A stretch of 64,000 bases of DNA from positions 1,612,001 to 1,676,000 of the forward strand of contig JAVLRN010000009.1 in the NCBI GenBank assembly GCA_032821775.1, read 5' to 3'. The DNA is from Sanguinoderma infundibulare (Eukaryota; Basidiomycota; Agaricomycetes; Polyporales; Polyporaceae). A program made the position numbers and the translations under genes. The notes beneath the pieces are model-generated. The model ran no database searches. It was not told the origin of the DNA and worked only from the letters and a program-made list of their open reading frames with translations. Positions within the stretch are counted from its first letter, which is position 1; every line of letters starts with the position of its first letter. Below are positions 1 through 11,888 of the stretch, one piece after another.

Positions 1-3000
1 GTCCGATTCGTCTGATACTGACGACCCTGGGGAGCTGAGCATCGTGCGCGGCATAAAGCGCTTGACCCTGCGCGGGCTGGAGCCAACCGAGGGCTCCCCC
101 GACAGGTATCAGAACGACAACCAGCTCCGCTTCCATGGCAAGAGCAGCTCCTTCAAGCTCATATCTACCACGCGCGAACTCATCCAACGTCACATTGTTG
201 AGACGTCTAGCGACGGCCGTCGGTCTAATTCGCCCGCAGACATCCAGCTCCCTTCCCCAACAAGTAAAAAGCGACCCGAGTTCTGGAACCTACCGCCGGT
301 GCGTCCTGGTCGACCAGGTCGCGACCCTGTCCCATTGACTGATCGTTATCTTAGTGGGAGAAGACGTTCGAACACGCAGACGACCCTACAAGTCTGCCTG
401 ATTGGCTCTTGCCCGCCTTTCCCCCACCAGACCTTGCCGACAAGCTCATCAGTGATTATTTCGACTTCAACAACAGCACGTTCACCGTAGGTTAAATTTC
501 TCTTGCGCTTCTTCTCCGCCTCATCTCCTGTCATCACGCGCTCATCTTGGTGCCACACTTCCATTCCCTAGCTGTTGCATCGGCCCACGTTCGAACGGCA
601 ATGGCGGGAGAAGCTGTACACCCGGAACGCGTGGTTTGCGTGTGTCTGCTTGGCCATCTTCGGTGTCGCCAGTAGATGGAGCTCCGACCCACGCGTACTC
701 CCTGACGAAGTTGCGCACGAGGCTACCGAAGGCAGCGATGAAGGCATCTGGACTCTCTCGGGTTGGAGGTACATTACGGTCGGCATGAGTGAGTCCCATG
801 GCCGCTTTCATCTCGCACGACCCATCCCGCGCATGCGCTGATGCGTTTACAGAAATACACGAAACGCGACGCAGCGTAATATTGCCTCCAGAGCTGTTCG
901 AGATCCAGAGCTTTTCTGTAAGTCATGCGGGCCCCGTTGCTGTGTGGGTTGAATTCGATTCTGACACGCCCCGAACCATATACATGTTTTTCTTCGCACC
1001 TTGGCTGCTGCGTCGTGAACGGCTGACGTGACCGTACGGGCCCCGTATAGCTCATAGGTCTATACTTTCGCGGCACGATCGCGCAACACGGCTCCTGGTT
1101 CTACCTCAGCGTGGGCGTCCTCAAGGCGCAGGACGTCGGCGCGCACCGGCGCAAGATCTACGGCCAGAAGCCGACCGTGGAGGAGGAGCTCTGGAAGCGC
1201 GCGTACTGGCATCTCGTCGCGTTCGACCGCATCGGAAGCATGCTGATGGGCAGGCCATGCTGTTCGCGCGAGGAAGAGTGAGTGGAACACATCCGTCATC
1301 CGAAATTGTCCCCGCGGAGTGCGCCGCCGCTGCCGTGACTATATGCGCGTTTATCTGACTTCTCCCGCGGCGTTTCTTCTTCCGATCTGCAGCCTCGACC
1401 TCGAGCTACCCCTCGAGGTCGACGACGAGTACTGGGAGAACGACAACCCTGAGCTCGCATTTCGGCAGCCCGAGGGCAAACCCGCTCTCGTCTCGTGTTT
1501 TATCCAGTGGATCAAGCTGAGCCACATCGTGGCGTACGCGCTGAAGACGCTTGTGAGTTATCTGATGCGCTTATTTGCCGAAGATTTGCCCATAAATTCA
1601 TTTGCGCTCCAGTACACCCCCAACAAGTCCAAAACGGCGCTGGGCTTGACCGGAGCGGAGTGGAAGGAGCAGACCGTCCAAAAACTCAACGACGCCTTAT
1701 TGAAATGGCTCGAAGAGCTTCCACATCATCGTAAGTTACCTCGTGGGTTTGAAAACTCTGTCCGGCTAAAAGATGGCTATATAGTGAAGTGGCAGGCTGA
1801 CATGGAAAATCGCGTCTTTGCGAGTCAGGCGGCGACTCTGTTCACGACTTATCACCTCGTTCAGATCCTCATCTACCGGCCGTTCATTCACATTCCCCGC
1901 GGACGATTGTTGAACCGACCGTATTCGGGCCAGCGCTCTGCTTTTTCCCAGAAGGCGCTATCCATATGCCTGAACGCTGCCAGGGCTGGTGCATACATCC
2001 TGGACGTGCAGACGCGGCGCGGCATGTTGAACATCACGAACGTTATTCACGTGTCGTTCGTGTGCGCGGGCGTGCTGCTCGTTTATCTCTGGGACCTCGT
2101 CAGGCAGTATGGCACCTCGCGGGGCGCGGTATCGCGTGAAGGGCGCGCCCAGATGTCCCAGGAGATCTCCTCTATCATGAGCGAGATTGGGGACTTGATG
2201 TCGAGGCTGGAGGAGGTCAGTCCGAAATGGGAGATGGCTCGTGAGATGCTGTACGTGGTTATTTCCGGTGCCGCCCATATTCCGACGGATTAGATTGGTG
2301 CTGACTACACTTTTCGATGTGTGGGCAGTGACGAAATCAAGGATGCCCTACCGAACAGTCCGACAGAAGAGACGTCGCCTGGACGCTTCTTTCCAGAAGA
2401 CCGTGTTGCCGGTTCATCCTATGAGGCTACTTTTGGCCCGGCTGCTGCCGACCCGTCCGTTGTCCCGTCTCAAGGCTTTGGACAAGTCTCTCCACTCACC
2501 CCTCTGGACCATTACGAAGTCCGTGCATATCGCCAAGAATGCATCTCTGCACCTCAGCCTGGTCTGGCTCGACCTTCCGTGTCGCAATACGCAGGATCGT
2601 CATCGTTGTCATTCGGGTACGATGAAAGGGTCCCTCAGCTCTGGAACATGGATGGAGCGCCTGCTTCTCCTCCGCCGCTCCCTGACTTCAACTTCTTCCC
2701 ATCGCACCCTCCCTCCCAACGTTTCGAGCCTCCACCCACACCTTCGGCTCCGACGCACAAGCCTCCTGGTCCCACGCCCATGTTCTTGGACTCTCGGCCC
2801 CTAGCCCCACTCTCTGTTCCTCATCGCAATTCTGTACCATCCATCGCTTCTTCCGCTCACCGCAGTGCCGCCTACCACCGTCCTCCTCCCCCCCAGCCGC
2901 ACCCCATCCGGACGAACTTCCCGCGCGGCTATCACGAAGCCTACAACAACCATCTCCCGCGTGATTATGCCCCTGACACGAGTCCTGCGCACCCTCTGCC

Positions 3001-3286
3001 CACCGAGTACCGCGCATCGTATTGCAAGAGCGAAGACGACCCGCTTGGGGATCACGAGTGCCTGCGTCTGCGGCTTCTGGAAGAGGCGTACCAGCACAGG
3101 TCGCCGCCTGGACCGCCTCCAAACTCTGCTGCCAGTGCGGGCGGGAGCTACGGCTCTTCTCACCATTCGCCGGACCAATGGGCGAACGGGGGCCACAGGT
3201 GCGTGGTTGCGTCTCCTTTGAGTTGTGTCCTGGCTGACTGGCCGGCTGATTCGGCCGGACCCTGTATGCGTAATAGGTGGTCATGA
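1..3286 (+). CDS. Zn2Cys6-type transcription factor with fungal_trans domain (5' end missing)
   Basis: Nuclear DNA-binding regulator of unknown target. The 5' end lies outside the window, so the zinc cluster is not seen. Exons that keep one frame are 1-298, 355-486, 572-788, 853-917, 1051-1277, 1393-1552, 1613-1730, 1785-2250, 2329-3198 and 3277-3286 (about 854 codons present). The middle part carries the run typical of the fungal-specific transcription factor domain: a RFHGKSS block, a LLHRPTFERQW block, KAQDVGAHRRK, and LELPLEVDDEYWE. This follows the xylanolytic-activator-like middle homology region of basidiomycete regulators. From about 2,330 on, the protein is Pro/Ser/His-rich and probably disordered. 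The last exon adds only a few residues before TGA. The family call is firm; the regulated pathway cannot be inferred. Confidence 0.9.
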
Positions 3287-5419
3287 CGCCACCCGCGGAC
3301 CTGTCCTTGTACGTGCGATCGTCGGGCTGTCGAACCCTACTTGCTGTCGGCTACGTACGCTGGCAGATTGTTGGGCGTACTCAGCGTTATAGCTCCCGCG
3401 AGACGTCAACGTCGGAAGTTACGTGCAGCGACCTTCTGATCCGGTTTTCTATGATGCTTTGCACAACCCTTGAACAATTGCCGTTCGCTCGCTATCCTCG
3501 CTTTTCTTTCGTCTTTCCGCAACAGGTGCTGACATACGACATGGTACGACATTATTGTAAATGCCCTTCGAATCGTTGTAATTCCCCAGCCAATTGCTGT
3601 ATCGCACCGCGTCCGGGTGGGACCGGGCGGACACTTGTTGTACTCATAGCATTAATAGCCGACCACCCCCCAAACTGTTACGAGACCCCTTACTCTGCAG
3701 CATATATGACCGCCATCATACTGTATAATTATGCTGACATCGACCCCTCGGAAGCCGGAGCGCTGGGCAAGGAGTGATTGCGAAGCATTCGTGTCTTCAA
3801 AGTCTTTTCGGTGCGTTCATGCACTGCTCAACGTCTTCCAACAACTCTTCATCCAACAACTCTTCATCGAGTACGCCTGCGTCGCGTCTTCGTGATGTTC
3901 CAATGTTTTGCCGTCAGCTCGCAGGAGGATGGATAGGGTGAAAGGAAAGATAAACACATATCGAGGAGCACGGTCTCGGTCGAATCTGCGTCATTGACAG
4001 GATCAGGCTCGTGCTCCATTACTGTACATGTATAATAATGAGTTGATCGTAGGCCGGGCATGCGCAGTTCTGTCGCTCAACAAAGGCAGCGATCGACATG
4101 CCGACTCACTGATCGCGCACGCGTGACGCAGCTGTTGAACTTCTGGCACAGGTGATAGCAAACGGTTCCACGTTCCGAGTTGACAATTTTGTATTATTGC
4201 GTGTTTTTGTGCCGGCCTGCATCCACACAACGAACTCGGTGGTCGTGCACATGCGGCGCCCGGGGTGTTCTCGTTTCTTCCCGACTGACATCGACCCCCA
4301 CGACTTCCTCCATAACCGACCGCGCCAAAACCTCCGCCAAAGCCGATCGACACCCCTGGCCCATCCCTCTGGTTTCACCCCACAACCCCGGCCTAAGGCA
4401 GGGGGAGGGAGAGACACGCGCGCAACCGTGGACGAATCCCGCGCCAGTCCCGGGGGGGTCTGGCGAACGCATGTCGAGCTCGTCCAACGCCACTCTGTCG
4501 TTCCGATGTGGGGTCAGGTACAGACTTGGGACAATGCGCGAGAGTTTACTTACCGAGTGCACCTTTCTGCGACATTGTTGCGACGCCGTGTGCGGCGGCA
4601 TGGCAGAAAGGTATCCATGGGCGGCCCGCGAGGGCGCCGTGGACACGAAGGTGGGCAAGCGGTAGTCGCTCTAAGTCGGCCTTCTGCACCACAATCCAGG
4701 GAGTGAGCGAAAGCGGGAAGGTGGGTGTTGGGCAGACGACTCACCAAGCGTTCCTCCGCGATCGTCACGCTGTGGTACACGAAATAACCTAACGCTTGGT
4801 GGTCGAGGAGGGAGGCTCGAGGACGAGAGGGCGAAGCGACAGCAGGCGTCGTCCGTATTGGTCGAGGGGGCTGACCGGACCCTGGGGTGGTTTCGGCAGC
4901 AGGTCGGTATAGGAAAGGAGAGCGAGGTCGAACGCGGGGGCCAGGGACGCGGCGTATGGACAACTAGTGTCCGACACGCCGTCCCCGACCGGAATAGGTC
5001 GAGTCAGGAGGTCGGGTAGGGTGGAACAAGAACCGAGGCATGAGAAGGGGAGAATGACGAGTCTCCTTGCAAGGAGGCGAGATATGAAGCAGATCTGGGT
5101 TTTGTTGTTTTCTAGATGCAGACGCAGGCGATCGAATGGTGAAGAGCATCGCTGGTGAGCGCTGGTGGTGGTGAGTCGCAGTGGTAGATGATGGCTGTGG
5201 ATGAGGAGATGAGCGTCTGGGGGGTTCTTTATATCGTGCACGACGGCGGCTGACCACCCAACCTCCGGTTCCGATGTGGCAGGCCCGGGTCACCTGCCAC
5301 AGATGGCTAACTTCGGGTGACTTGCAATGAACCAGGCTTGAGTTGCCCGAAATGCCTTCACAGTGGCTGGGTTGTGTGACGCCTACGTGTCCACTAAACT
5401 GTGTGGACGTCACCGTGGG
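3287..5419. other. Intergenic spacer, no convincing gene
   Basis: No open frame here shows a family motif, a consistent chain of splice sites, or a good start context. Overlapping frames at 4,100-5,000 on both strands are long only because the DNA is GC-rich. A TATA-like box on the minus strand lies near 5,228-5,234, followed by CT- and CAC-rich sequence. A short minus-strand ORF, 5152 to 4964, starts with ATG downstream of it, but its product is a basic, low-complexity 62-residue peptide without homology I recognise. The stretch may be promoter and UTR sequence, or hold an unrecognised small gene. Confidence 0.5.
3839..3868. repeat. Two-copy 15-bp direct repeat
   Basis: The unit caacaactcttcatc occurs twice head to tail, about 550 bp downstream of the transcription factor stop codon. 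It looks like a simple local duplication in non-coding DNA. Confidence 0.7.
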
Positions 5420-7332
5420 TCAGTCGATCAGCGATTGTCCGCCTGAAAGACACTGACACATACCACTTGACGACTCATCATCTTCATCCAAATCCGGAAG
5501 CATCCAGCCATCTCGAAGTCGTCGACCGTCTGGCGACATGGAGGACCACGGGTAGAGCGTCCACCAGTCGTTCTTGACATACCAGACATTGGAGACCTCC
5601 TCGCCATAAAGGTCCCAAAGCGAGCTGGGTGTAAAGTCGACCTCCGGGACAAACTCGCGGAGGGTGTTGACCAACTCGGGACTCGGAAACGAATCCGAGC
5701 CTGCATACACGCTGAAAGTCAACGTACGGAGGCCGATGCGTGCTCCTGACGTTGCAATTCGCCTGAGGGGTCCCGACGCGCTGGGTTCTCGAAGAGATAT
5801 ACCCGTAGGAAGCTCGATGCTCATGGAGGCCAACTTTGGGGCGGCGTCCTTGGTCCAGGTCTCGAGCGCATCGGCGAAAGCAGGCAGCACGAAGTCCGAG
5901 CGGTGCTTGATCTTCGTGTTCAAGCCACATCGGAGGATAAGAGTCGTGAGGGACGGTGTATGGGAGAGAATAGTTGACAGAGTTTTGAACCGAGTCGGAT
6001 GATTGGTTGCGATGCGCAGCCTCGCCAGCACATTGCAAGGAATAAGCGACCACAGCACGCGCACGACGTCATCATGCGGTACTCGATACAGAGAAATCCA
6101 GATCCCCGAAGTTGGTCCCTGCGCGATGATATAAAATCCGGGATTACCATACGTCGCGGCGCAGGCTGTCTCTTCAATGACATCCATTTCTGTCAGTCCA
6201 TCGATGTTCCGCAACGCTGTTGCCACCCCGTCCAGAGGCAGGAAGTCGGAGGATGCCCCAGTGATGATGCGCACGACACAACGGGGGGGGGAGTGAAATA
6301 CAGGAAAGGAATTTGAACGTCAGGTCAGCCCCTAACTCCTCGAGAAAAAGCCCACGAAGCCGGTTGAGGGTGGGTAATGCCAGACACCGATTTGAGATTG
6401 ATGTTATTGAAATGTATTGTCTCTATGTGCGGCGTGTTGCGCAGGAAGTCGAGGAGTTCTGGATTAGTGATGTGTATGTCGAACAGGTAAAGGTGCGCCA
6501 GACGGGGGAAAGTCCCAGGAGGAAGGGAGTGTGTGTGCCTGACTCCCAATGCTTCAAGATTTGGGGAAGTTCCGTCGAAAAAGAGAGCTGTTCCGGTGAT
6601 CAGATTCTTGAGGTCAGCGCGTGTGCGGCCCCCCAGCGTGAGACATTCGAGTCTTGGTGCGGGGGAAGAGAGAGCTTGGGCAAGCACCTTGTCGGACAAG
6701 ATCCCTCTGTCGAGAGTTAGGTGAAGTTCTCGGAGGTGGTCTCCATGGATCTCCAAGGTTTGGTGTGCGGCAGAATCAGACGAACCCCGAGAGGCGGCGT
6801 ATACACGCAGTGGTACAGAACCCGAACGCTCGAGGAAGGGGAACCCGTAGCGTTCGTAAATGCCGTCGCCATCGACAATAGTACTCCACAACGTCGGCCA
6901 CTTCATTGCGAGAGCGTACCAGTGGTTGCATACATGTGTCAACGGGACAACTTGGCGGAGGGGAGTGTAGTCGTGGCGCGGTGTGTGCTGGAGATCGATG
7001 GGGAGAAGAATAGCCACCATGTCAAAGATCCTCCCAAGTAACTCTGCGGGAAGTTTGTTGATGGGACTGAAGGCATTGCGACGTCTGTTGACCGCGGCGT
7101 TGATGCGTAGGAGCGACTGGTTGACTTGAGTCAACTAAGTAAAATGCTATTAGTGCGCAGCATAGCCCGAAGTTATATGGATTATACAGACTATATCGAG
7201 ACTGTCATCAAGATGGTTGTCAGAACAAGTTTCATTGGGGATGTAAAGTCGCACAATGTCACCTTACCTCATGAAGGGAAGCTCTTGATCGAGGACAGTA
7301 GAAAGTGCATCGATGAGTTGCAAGGTTTGCAT
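5420..7332 (-). pseudogene. F-box protein gene, tandem copy A, frameshifted
   Basis: F-box proteins are substrate-recruiting parts of SCF ubiquitin ligases. Exon 1 is 7332-7268 (ATG, M-Q-T-L-Q start), followed by a 10-nt microexon at 7201-7192 and a long exon from 7134 down to TGA at 5420. The F-box core is visible right after the start (PINKLPAELLGRIF). The downstream part lines up along its length with copy B at 7.9-9.8 kb. Two frame changes break it: one near 6367, where copy A lacks about 17 nt relative to B, and a C9 run (6281-6289 on the plus strand) where B supports eight. Both shifts go in the same direction, so they do not cancel. The second segment continues open to 5420. Either a recently decayed gene or, for the C9 run, a sequencing error. 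Confidence 0.75.
7192..7201 (-). other. 10-nt microexon of F-box copy A
   Basis: The donor after exon 1 is in phase 2 and the acceptor at 7134 needs phase 0. A 10-nt piece flanked by cag and gtctgt restores the phase and adds codons reading S-L-D-I. The same piece exists at the same place in copy B (9694-9703), flanked by cag and gtttgt. Confidence 0.6.
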
Positions 7333-7422
7333 TGTGCCAGAGAGGGGTGGTGAGAGCAGTTCAATTTATGCCGGTGGATCATGTTGGGACGCAGGTTGCA
7401 GTGGTCGCCGCCAAGCGCGCAC

Positions 7423-7495
7423 TTTGTTTGCTTCTGTTAGGATCAGAAGTCCTAGCACAACACAGCCAAACAACGCCTCGTAATGACGTCATAAA
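7423..7495 (-). promoter_or_regulatory. Duplicated promoter block with CRE-like site (copy A)
   Basis: A 22-nt identical block at 7423-7444 recurs at 9924-9945, and the flanking sequence is similar. It is followed by a perfect palindromic TGACGTCA at 7484-7491, a CRE/ATF-type bZIP site; copy B has TGACGTGA at 9993-10000. The duplication therefore includes upstream control sequence. Confidence 0.55.
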
Positions 7496-7913
7496 CATGG
7501 CATCCACACGCAAGTTAAAGATGAAAGGCGCACATTTCATGGAGTATACTGTTGGGTTGACCGCCAGATGGCATTCCAGCTCATAAAACTGCTGCTGCTC
7601 CCTCCCAGCGGCTAATTGGACGGCCTCGCGGACAGCAGAGCTTCATTACATGGAACTTCGACTCGGATCAATTCGGGATGTCCCTACTAGTTCTTCATTA
7701 CTGTACATGTCACAAATCAATAGTGGGCTCATGATACTCACCACTCATGCATCACTCGTATTTTTCGCAGCCCGGAGACGTCATCCTGAGGTTTCGGGTT
7801 TTCGCCATCTTGATAAGCACACCTTTGGGTGCAACCACCTCTTCAAGCTCTATGGCGATATGGCGGGTCAGTAAATGGGCAATGATTCCATCTTAAGGGC
7901 ACATACCACGATA

Positions 7914-9829
7914 TTACGACTCATACTCATCCACATCGAGAAGCTTCCAGCCTTTACGAAGCCGTCGGCCATCTGGCGACATGGAGGACAACGGGTAAAG
8001 CGTCCACCAGTCGTTCTTGACATACCAGACACTGGAGACTTCCTCGCTATGCAGGTTCCAAAGCGAGCGAGGTGAAAATTCGACCTCCGGGACGAATTCG
8101 GTGAGGCCGTTGACCAGCTCGAGACTCGGAGTCAGACTTGTATCCGGATCGTCTCCAGATACGCTGAACGTCAACGTGCGAAGGCTGATGCGTGCTCCTG
8201 ATTCTGCGATTCGTCTGAGGGGACACGACGCCCTAGGTTCTTGTTCTTGAAAAGATACACCCCTAGGAAGCTCGATGCCGACCGACGCCAAGTTTGGTGC
8301 GGCGCCGTGGGTCCAGGCGTCAAGCGCATCGGCGATGGCAGGCAGTATGGCCTCCGAGCGGTCATTGGGGGGCTTGAACTGCGCATACAAGCCACAACGG
8401 AGGACAAGGGTCGTGAGGGACGGGGAATCGGCGGAGAGAACCCTCGACAGCGTCTTGAGCCGAGCAGGACCATACGCATCGGTTGCGATGCGCAATCTTG
8501 CCAGCACATCGCGGGGAACAAGGGAGCATAGCGCGCTCACAACGTCGTCGTCTGGATGGCCACGCAGATGTATCCAGACTCCGGAGGTTGGTCCCTGCGC
8601 GATGATGTAAAGCCGTGGATACCATTGAAGTAGACCAGGCGTAGCCCCGCAGGAATATCTCTCTTCCACGATATCCATCTCCGTCAGTCCGTCGATGTTG
8701 CGCAATGCCGCCGCCACGCCGTCCAGGTCCAGAGGCTGATACCCTTCCCGAGTCGTCATGCGCATGACACACCGCGGCGGCAATGAAACGTAAGAAAGGA
8801 AACGGAATGCCTGGTCTGCTTCCACCCCCGCAATGAAAAGCCCACGAAGGCGATTGAATGTGAGAGGTGTAGAGAGGGTACTGCTAGGCACGGAAAATCT
8901 CAGGTCGATGTTTTTCAAGTGTATTGTCTCCAAGTGCCGGGCATTGCGGACTCGGATGTGGAGGAGCTCTGAATTATCGACATTGGTGTTTGACAGGTAG
9001 AGGTGCGCCATACGGGGGAACATATTGCGAGGGAGGGATTGTACACGATAGATCCCCAATGCTTCGAGATTTGAGGAAGCTTTGCGGAAGGAGAGAGCTT
9101 CCGAGATCAATTCGTAGAGGTTGGCGCGTGCGAGGCTCGTCAGTGTGAGGCACTCGAGTTTCGATGGTGGGGAAGAGAGCGCTTGGGAAAGCGTCCTGTC
9201 GGACAAGGCTCCTCCGTGGAAAGTTAAGTGAAGCTCTCGCAGGCGGTCTCCATGAATCCGCAAGACTTGGTGTGCAGTGGAATCCGCAGAACGCGGGAAA
9301 GTGGCGTATAGACGGAGCGGAGAAGAAACCGCACATACGAGGAAGGGGCTTCCATAACGTTCGAATAAGGCGTCGCAGTCCACAATGTTACACCACAACG
9401 TCGGCCAGTTCATCGCGACAGCGTACCAATGCATGCATACGCGTGTTAACCGGACAACTTGGCGAAGTGGAGCGAAATCGTAGCCTGGCCATGCTTCCCC
9501 GAAATCTATGGGGGGCAGGATGGCCACAAATTCAAAGATCCTTCCGAGTAACTCGACGAGAAGTTTGTTGATAGGACGTAGACCATTGCGGCGCCGGTTA
9601 GGTGCGGCGTTGATGCACAGGGGAGCCCGGGCGACATGAGTCTAAAATACAGTCAGTACGCACCAGATATGAAGTTTTATGAAAGACACAAACCATGTCG
9701 AGACTGTCATCCAGGTGATGGTCAGACAAGTGAGATTTGGTATCATATGGGTACAATATCGTCTTACCTTAGCTATGAGTCTTGATGGAGGACAGTCGAA
9801 AGCGTATCAATGGCTTGCAAGGTTTGCAT
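7914..9829 (-). CDS. F-box protein gene, tandem copy B
   Basis: Paralog of the gene at 5.4-7.3 kb, and the better preserved copy. The long exon, 9641 to 7914, is open throughout and carries an F-box (PINKLLVELLGRIFEF) followed by a leucine-rich region and a C-terminal block shared with copy A (EVSSVWYVKNDWWTLYP). Exon 1 (9829-9768) and the 10-nt microexon (9703-9694) match copy A, but exon 1 has an in-frame TAG after 18 codons. The microexon ends in ATG, in frame with the F-box. Initiation there gives an intact protein of 576 residues, complement(join(7914..9641,9694..9696)). Presumed role is SCF substrate recognition; the substrate is unknown. It is either a functional gene with a shifted start or an early pseudogene. 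Confidence 0.8.
9694..9703 (-). other. 10-nt microexon of F-box copy B, carrying the likely start codon
   Basis: TCTCGACATG on the minus strand, between cag and gtttgt. It is needed to join exon 1 (phase 2) to the long exon (phase 0). Its last three bases are ATG, the first in-frame start downstream of the TAG in exon 1. Confidence 0.55.
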
Positions 9830-9923
9830 TGCGATGAGGATGGTGAGCAAGATTCAACTCATGCTGGTGTAAGTTTATAGGGCAAGAAGGGCGTGGCAAG
9901 AGAGGGCAAGAGGGGGTCGAGTG

Positions 9924-10003
9924 TTTGTTTGCTTCTGTTAGGATCCGAAGCTCCAGGACAACAAAGACAAACAACGCCCCTCCCGGTCTCAATGACGTGA
10001 TGA
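9924..10003 (-). promoter_or_regulatory. Duplicated promoter block (copy B)
   Basis: Counterpart of 7423-7495. It has the same 22-nt block at 9924-9945 and a half-diverged CRE-like TGACGTGA at 9993-10000. The spacing between the two CRE-like sites (2,509 bp) gives the size of the tandem duplication unit. Confidence 0.5.
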
Positions 10004-10170
10004 ACTTAATATTCCACTGTACCCCTCCCAAACGGTATCAGTATATATCTTGCCAACCATCCGAGGGCGTGGGAGGAAAGAGGACATTTCATGAACATGT
10101 TTTCTTGACGGTAAGTTTCTGCTTAGGCACAACATACACATAACATGCAGGGAGAGTACTAGACAAGGCA

Positions 10171-11085
10171 TCACTTCTTGGCAGTCCGTGCCCGAATAAC
10201 CGTTTCTGCTTCCTCCCAAATGCCATGCCCTCCCCTCACTGCGTCCTCCCATTGACGCGTAACCGACGACGGCGCATGCTCGGCGACGATGCTCAGTGCG
10301 CGCCCGGCGGCGGATACGGCCGCAGCATTCAAAGCCTTGACGGCCTCCCCCGCAAAAGACACGTCCTTCTTCGCGCCGACGACTTGTACAAGGATGAGCT
10401 GCAGCGCGGGCAACCCGTCCTCGCCACCCAACAGCAAGCGAGAGAGGTGCGGGATGATAGCAGTAGGAGGGGTGGCGGTCGGTCGGTACACGACGGCCAG
10501 GTGGGTGAGCGCAGGGAGTGCCTTCAACCGGTCCCAGCCCGACTCGTGTCCAGCACCGTCGGAAAACGCGAAGGGGCAGTCTGGACGCGCGCTGTCGAAG
10601 GAGGAGAGGTGTATGCGTAGGTGCGTTACCGTCGGCTTGACGAACGTGGCGTCCCATCCGTCGCGACACGCGACGCCGAGCAGGTGCTGCTCGCGCGGCT
10701 GCGTCATCCCCTGGAGGGCCAACTCGCCTTGCGACTGTTTGTAGGCGGGAAGGGAAAAGCCACATGCGACGTTCTGCGCGCCCGCGCACGCAGAAAGGAT
10801 CCGATGAATGCTTTGTACGGGTCCAAGCGTGAAAATGCCGAGGTTGCGGACGCGGGTGCGGACAAAGTCCGCCGGTTTGTTGGAGATGGCGTCCACGAAA
10901 GCTCGGAGGGTGCGGGTGGACGATAATATGACGGTGCTGTACAGGACGGGGTCCGTCCAGCGTCGCACCACGGAAGATACGAGGGTGAGGTTCCGGGCAG
11001 TGGCACGGTCGGAGTAGGCGGCGTGTTCGAATACGTCGCGGACGAGCTCCACGGGCAAGCAGGAGAAGACGAGTGGCGAGGTCAT
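10171..11085 (-). CDS. F-box-like / leucine-rich protein
   Basis: Single-exon gene of 304 residues. The start is the ATG at 11085; upstream in-frame codons contain only non-ATG starts. The N-terminus has an F-box-like motif of the common basidiomycete type (PLVFSCLPVELVRDVFEHAA). It is followed by a short helical block (RNLTLVSSVVRRWTDPVLY) that in this family leads into irregular leucine-rich repeats. Probable role is substrate adaptor of an SCF ubiquitin ligase. It is only distantly similar to the tandem pair at 5.4-9.8 kb. A TATA box lies about 170 bp upstream of the ATG. The family is recognised; the partner and substrate are not. Confidence 0.85.
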   Translation of the reverse strand: MTSPLVFSCLPVELVRDVFEHAAYSDRATARNLTLVSSVVRRWTDPVLYSTVILSSTRTLRAFVDAISNKPADFVRTRVRNLGIFTLGPVQSIHRILSACAGAQNVACGFSLPAYKQSQGELALQGMTQPREQHLLGVACRDGWDATFVKPTVTHLRIHLSSFDSARPDCPFAFSDGAGHESGWDRLKALPALTHLAVVYRPTATPPTAIIPHLSRLLLGGEDGLPALQLILVQVVGAKKDVSFAGEAVKALNAAAVSAAGRALSIVAEHAPSSVTRQWEDAVRGGHGIWEEAETVIRARTAKK

Positions 11086-11888
11086 CGGGTTCGCGTTGTG
11101 ATGTAGTACTGGTATGCGTACAAGCGTTGTCCAAAACCCCGGTGTAGCTGACAAGGGTACAGAGGGTCGAGAGTATTGTGGAGGCTAACGTGCTTGGGAG
11201 CGATCAGCACGACGGGAAAAGTAGGGAATACATACAGAACACTGAGCGGGGCATTTATATGTGATGCCACCTCGATAGTTCTTCGTCGGTGTGCCGGGTG
11301 GCAAGCTCGGTTGTGGAGCTAACCGTACGTTTTTGGGGTGCTCGGCAAGACAGAAGAACCATCGTCACTTTCGCAGACCCGATAATCTCCTTCTGAGAGC
11401 GCTCCGTGAGGCGCACAAAGGCGGAGGACGTGCAAATAGGCGTAGGAGACGAGAAACATGACCTCCAAGAGCTGCCGGTCGTTCACAAACAGGCTGGTGC
11501 CATGGTGGGCGACGAGGAAAGATCAGCGGACGACGTCACGAACAGCGACGAGGCCGTCCAACAGTGACGTCACCCTCGGCGCTAAGCGCTATACAGAGTT
11601 TTTCAACACCTCCCGCCCAAAAAGGAAGGCGACGATACGCAATCGGCGAGCGAAATCATCCCCCCGTTTCCGCCGTCAACCAGAAGTGTGGCAACGCTTG
11701 ACCGCGGGCTATTAGCAGAATCTGCGCACCGTCGGCAGTGCCTTACTGATACACCAATAATAATACGAAGACAGCTCGTGCGACAGCTACAGCAACAGCA
11801 TGCATCGTCCCCATGTCCGGGTCCCTGATCTCCCTCCATCCATCCTCAGCCATCCGCCGCCGTCAATGCTCATCCGCTCCACAAGACG
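11086..11888. other. Intergenic, promoter of the F-box-like gene and 3' flank of the GLTSCR gene
   Basis: No gene seen. A minus-strand TATA box (atttatat on the plus strand, 11253-11260) serves the F-box-like gene. The remainder, 11,300-11,888, shows no open frame with coding features. Confidence 0.5.
11253..11260 (-). promoter_or_regulatory. TATA box of the F-box-like gene
   Basis: ATATAAAT on the minus strand, about 170 bp upstream of the ATG at 11085. Confidence 0.5.

Noticed and set aside
4180..4706. Overlapping long ORFs on both strands
   Set aside because: High GC gives long open frames in several phases at once; none has splice-consistent neighbours or a recognised motif.
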